Shown here one piece after another: positions 32,290 through 33,352 of a DNA stretch of 33,352 nt. The notes under the pieces are model-generated. The model was given only the letters and a program-made list of their open reading frames with translations. It was not told the DNA's origin and did no database searches. Origin of the DNA: Microcoleus sp. bin38.metabat.b11b12b14.051 (GTDB taxonomy: Bacteria; Cyanobacteriota; Cyanobacteriia; Cyanobacteriales; Microcoleaceae); assembly GCF_013299165.1 (NCBI RefSeq), contig NZ_JAAFKD010000047.1, positions 1 through 33,352 on the forward strand. Direction: 5' to 3'. Both the position numbers and the translations under genes were made by a program. Numbering within the stretch: position 1 is the first letter of the stretch; each line of letters begins with the position of its first letter.

Positions 32290-32366
32290 AGGGAAATTGG
32301 CTGCTGTTTCCCTTTGAAAATTACTCTGTCTAAAAAACGGATTCAAAGTCTCGGAAAGAGCAGTAA

Positions 32367-32699
32367 ACGTATCAATTCAGGCAGGGGATTGAACATTTTG
32401 CAACGAAGTTTGGAAAGACAGCTATTGCTGTTCCTCCTCAATATACAAGTCAGAAATGTAGTCAGTGCAAAGCCATTGTCAAAAAATCCCCGAGCACTCG
32501 TACTCACATCTGCCAATGCGACTTGGTATTGCATAGGGATTGGAACGCGGCTCTAAACATTTTGCTAACAGCAGAATCTAGGGAAGGACATTCCCAAAGT
32601 AACGTTAATGGAGTTGGAACCTCTACACTACTTGGTGCAAGCCTGGTAGAGCAAGTTCTGACGATGAAGTTAGAATCACCGCTCCTCAAGGAGCGGTGA
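32367..32699 (+). pseudogene. tnpB: 3' remnant of an IS200/IS605-family tnpB
   Basis: An open frame after a stop at 32364-32366 gives FATKFGKTAIAVPPQYTSQ, then the zinc-finger cysteines CSQC and CQC and the third RuvC motif HRDWNAALNIL, then a typical tail ending in SPLLKER. These are the last ~110 residues of TnpB, an RNA-guided nuclease of IS200/IS605 elements. The first ~300 residues and any tnpA are missing, so the element is dead. The hairpin caccgctcc tcaa ggagcggtg (32677-32698), which overlaps the stop codon, is the usual subterminal structure of the right end, where the guide RNA scaffold would lie in an intact element. Confidence 0.9.
32677..32698 (+). mobile_element. Right-end hairpin of the IS200/IS605 remnant
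   Basis: caccgctcc and ggagcggtg form a perfect 9-bp stem with loop tcaa at the tnpB stop codon. IS200/IS605 ends are recognised by their transposase as such imperfect or perfect hairpins. It marks the junction with the interrupted sensor gene. Confidence 0.75.
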
Positions 32700-33226
32700 G
32701 TGTCAACATAAAATGGCCCAGCCGCCGTGATTCCCAAATCGCCCTGAAAAATGTATAGATTTCAGTCCAGACTGGTTGTTCTGCTGCGGTGGCTCTCAGG
32801 TACCAAGGGCGATCTCGCAAATCATAATTCGGTTCAAAACGCAACAGTTTAGTGCGATTTCCCAGAGCATCTAAGCCATAAAAAGAACGGCGAGGAAAGT
32901 TTTCTGTAATTTTGGCAGCTAATTCACCAGAGTCTTGTCTCTCAACTCCAATAAACTGACCTTGTTTTGTCCCTAAATAAATTTGGCGCAACGACGAAAA
33001 TATTTGTATCTGATGCCAAAAGTAACCTTCAGTGGCCTGCAAATCGTCGGGCTTCAGGTTTCCGACATTAGCTGCACCAGCGTTGAGTTCGGCGATGGTG
33101 TGAGGTTTGTCCAAGTAATTTGCCAGGTGTTCTTGAATGCGCCCGCTGATTTCGCCCTGCAAGTTATCTGCCAGTTTTTGAACTGCTTTTTGTCCGTTTT
33201 TGAATGACAGGTATCCAACTATACTT
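32700..33226 (-). pseudogene. Fragment of a Cache-type membrane sensor gene between two IS ends
   Basis: Reading leftwards from 33226 the frame gives ALSIVGYLSFKNGQKAVQKL, then EISGRIQEHLANYLDKPHTI, YFWHQIQIFSSLRQIYLGTKQG, PNYDLRDRPWYLRA and WTEIYTFF. This is the extracytoplasmic dCache/PDC sensor domain found in cyanobacterial histidine kinases and cyclases. One A appears lost in the run 32747-32751; restoring it gives GDLGITAAGPFYV, the normal continuation. The gene then stops at the IS200/IS605 right end. At the other side the reading meets a stop just beyond the sequence starting gggcttgctgaaaaagtc. The amino-terminal helix and all signalling domains are missing, so the fragment is not functional. 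Confidence 0.8.
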
Positions 33227-33352
33227 AGGGCTTGCTGAAAAAGTCAGAAAACGGCATTTACAAAGATGAGTGAATTTGCGATTACCTTGACCTGATAAAT
33301 TTTGCTCATATTGTTTGGGCGAAATATAGCTTTTCCTGATTGTTAAAAGCCG
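33227..33352. mobile_element. Probable end of an insertion sequence running off the window
   Basis: The sensor frame is broken at about 33227, where gggcttgctgaaaaagtcag begins. In my recollection this resembles terminal inverted repeats of IS4/IS5-type elements in cyanobacteria, but only one end is in view and no transposase frame is readable in these 126 bp. Confidence 0.5.

Overview
The window is chromosomal DNA of a filamentous cyanobacterium, most likely of the Microcoleus/Oscillatoria/Tychonema kind. The evidence is the very frequent GCGATCGC (HIP1-like) octamers, a CP12 gene, an SLH-domain porin with an OprB-type barrel, DUF1822, DUF3177 and CHAT/CHASE2 proteins, and a heavy load of short hairpin repeats, heptanucleotide tandem repeats and MITE-like elements. 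The genus is an inference; cyanobacterial origin is secure.

Layout. (1) 1-6.5 kb: a hairpin array with exact 72-bp period, then coaBC, two tandem RelE/ParE-type toxin-antitoxin modules, a small exported protein, a third antitoxin wrecked by a frameshift and truncated at a 132-bp MITE-like element, and a translationally coupled methyltransferase-Rieske oxygenase pair. (2) 6.5-11 kb: a second 72-bp hairpin array, a Tat-exported CrtU/CruE-like flavoprotein carrying an inserted Rieske domain, and divergently a Tat-exported N,N-dimethylformamidase-like protein. (3) 11-13.3 kb: nested inverted-repeat elements, a MarR regulator and 1.3 kb with no convincing gene. (4) 13.3-22.4 kb: a minus-strand operon (sigma-factor-like protein, DUF1822, membrane CHAT-CHASE2 protein) that diverges from an exported CHAT protease-like protein, followed by a large Pro/Glu-rich two-domain protein. 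(5) 22.4-25.4 kb: a two-gene glycosyltransferase operon (GT39-like membrane enzyme, then a GT-A enzyme). (6) 25.4-31 kb: an SLH porin, a FIST sensor protein and CP12. The porin and CP12 genes have 5' leaders with the same structured RNA element. (7) 31-33.35 kb: DUF3177 membrane protein, a tiny protein, the 3' end of an IS200/IS605 tnpB, a truncated and frameshifted sensor gene, and what looks like another insertion-sequence end.

The two most interesting signals are these. First, the leader RNA shared by the porin and CP12: a core of about 50 nt with 41 of 48 aligned positions identical, a covarying stem pair, a conserved basal helix enclosing a sequence-variable hairpin, and a possible alternative pairing. 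Second, the sigma-like/DUF1822/CHAT-CHASE2 operon facing an exported CHAT protein, which looks like a protease-linked signalling unit. The toxin-antitoxin cluster also shows mosaic divergence, with near-identical ends and divergent middles.

All assignments rest on reading motifs and alignments by eye; no database search was possible.
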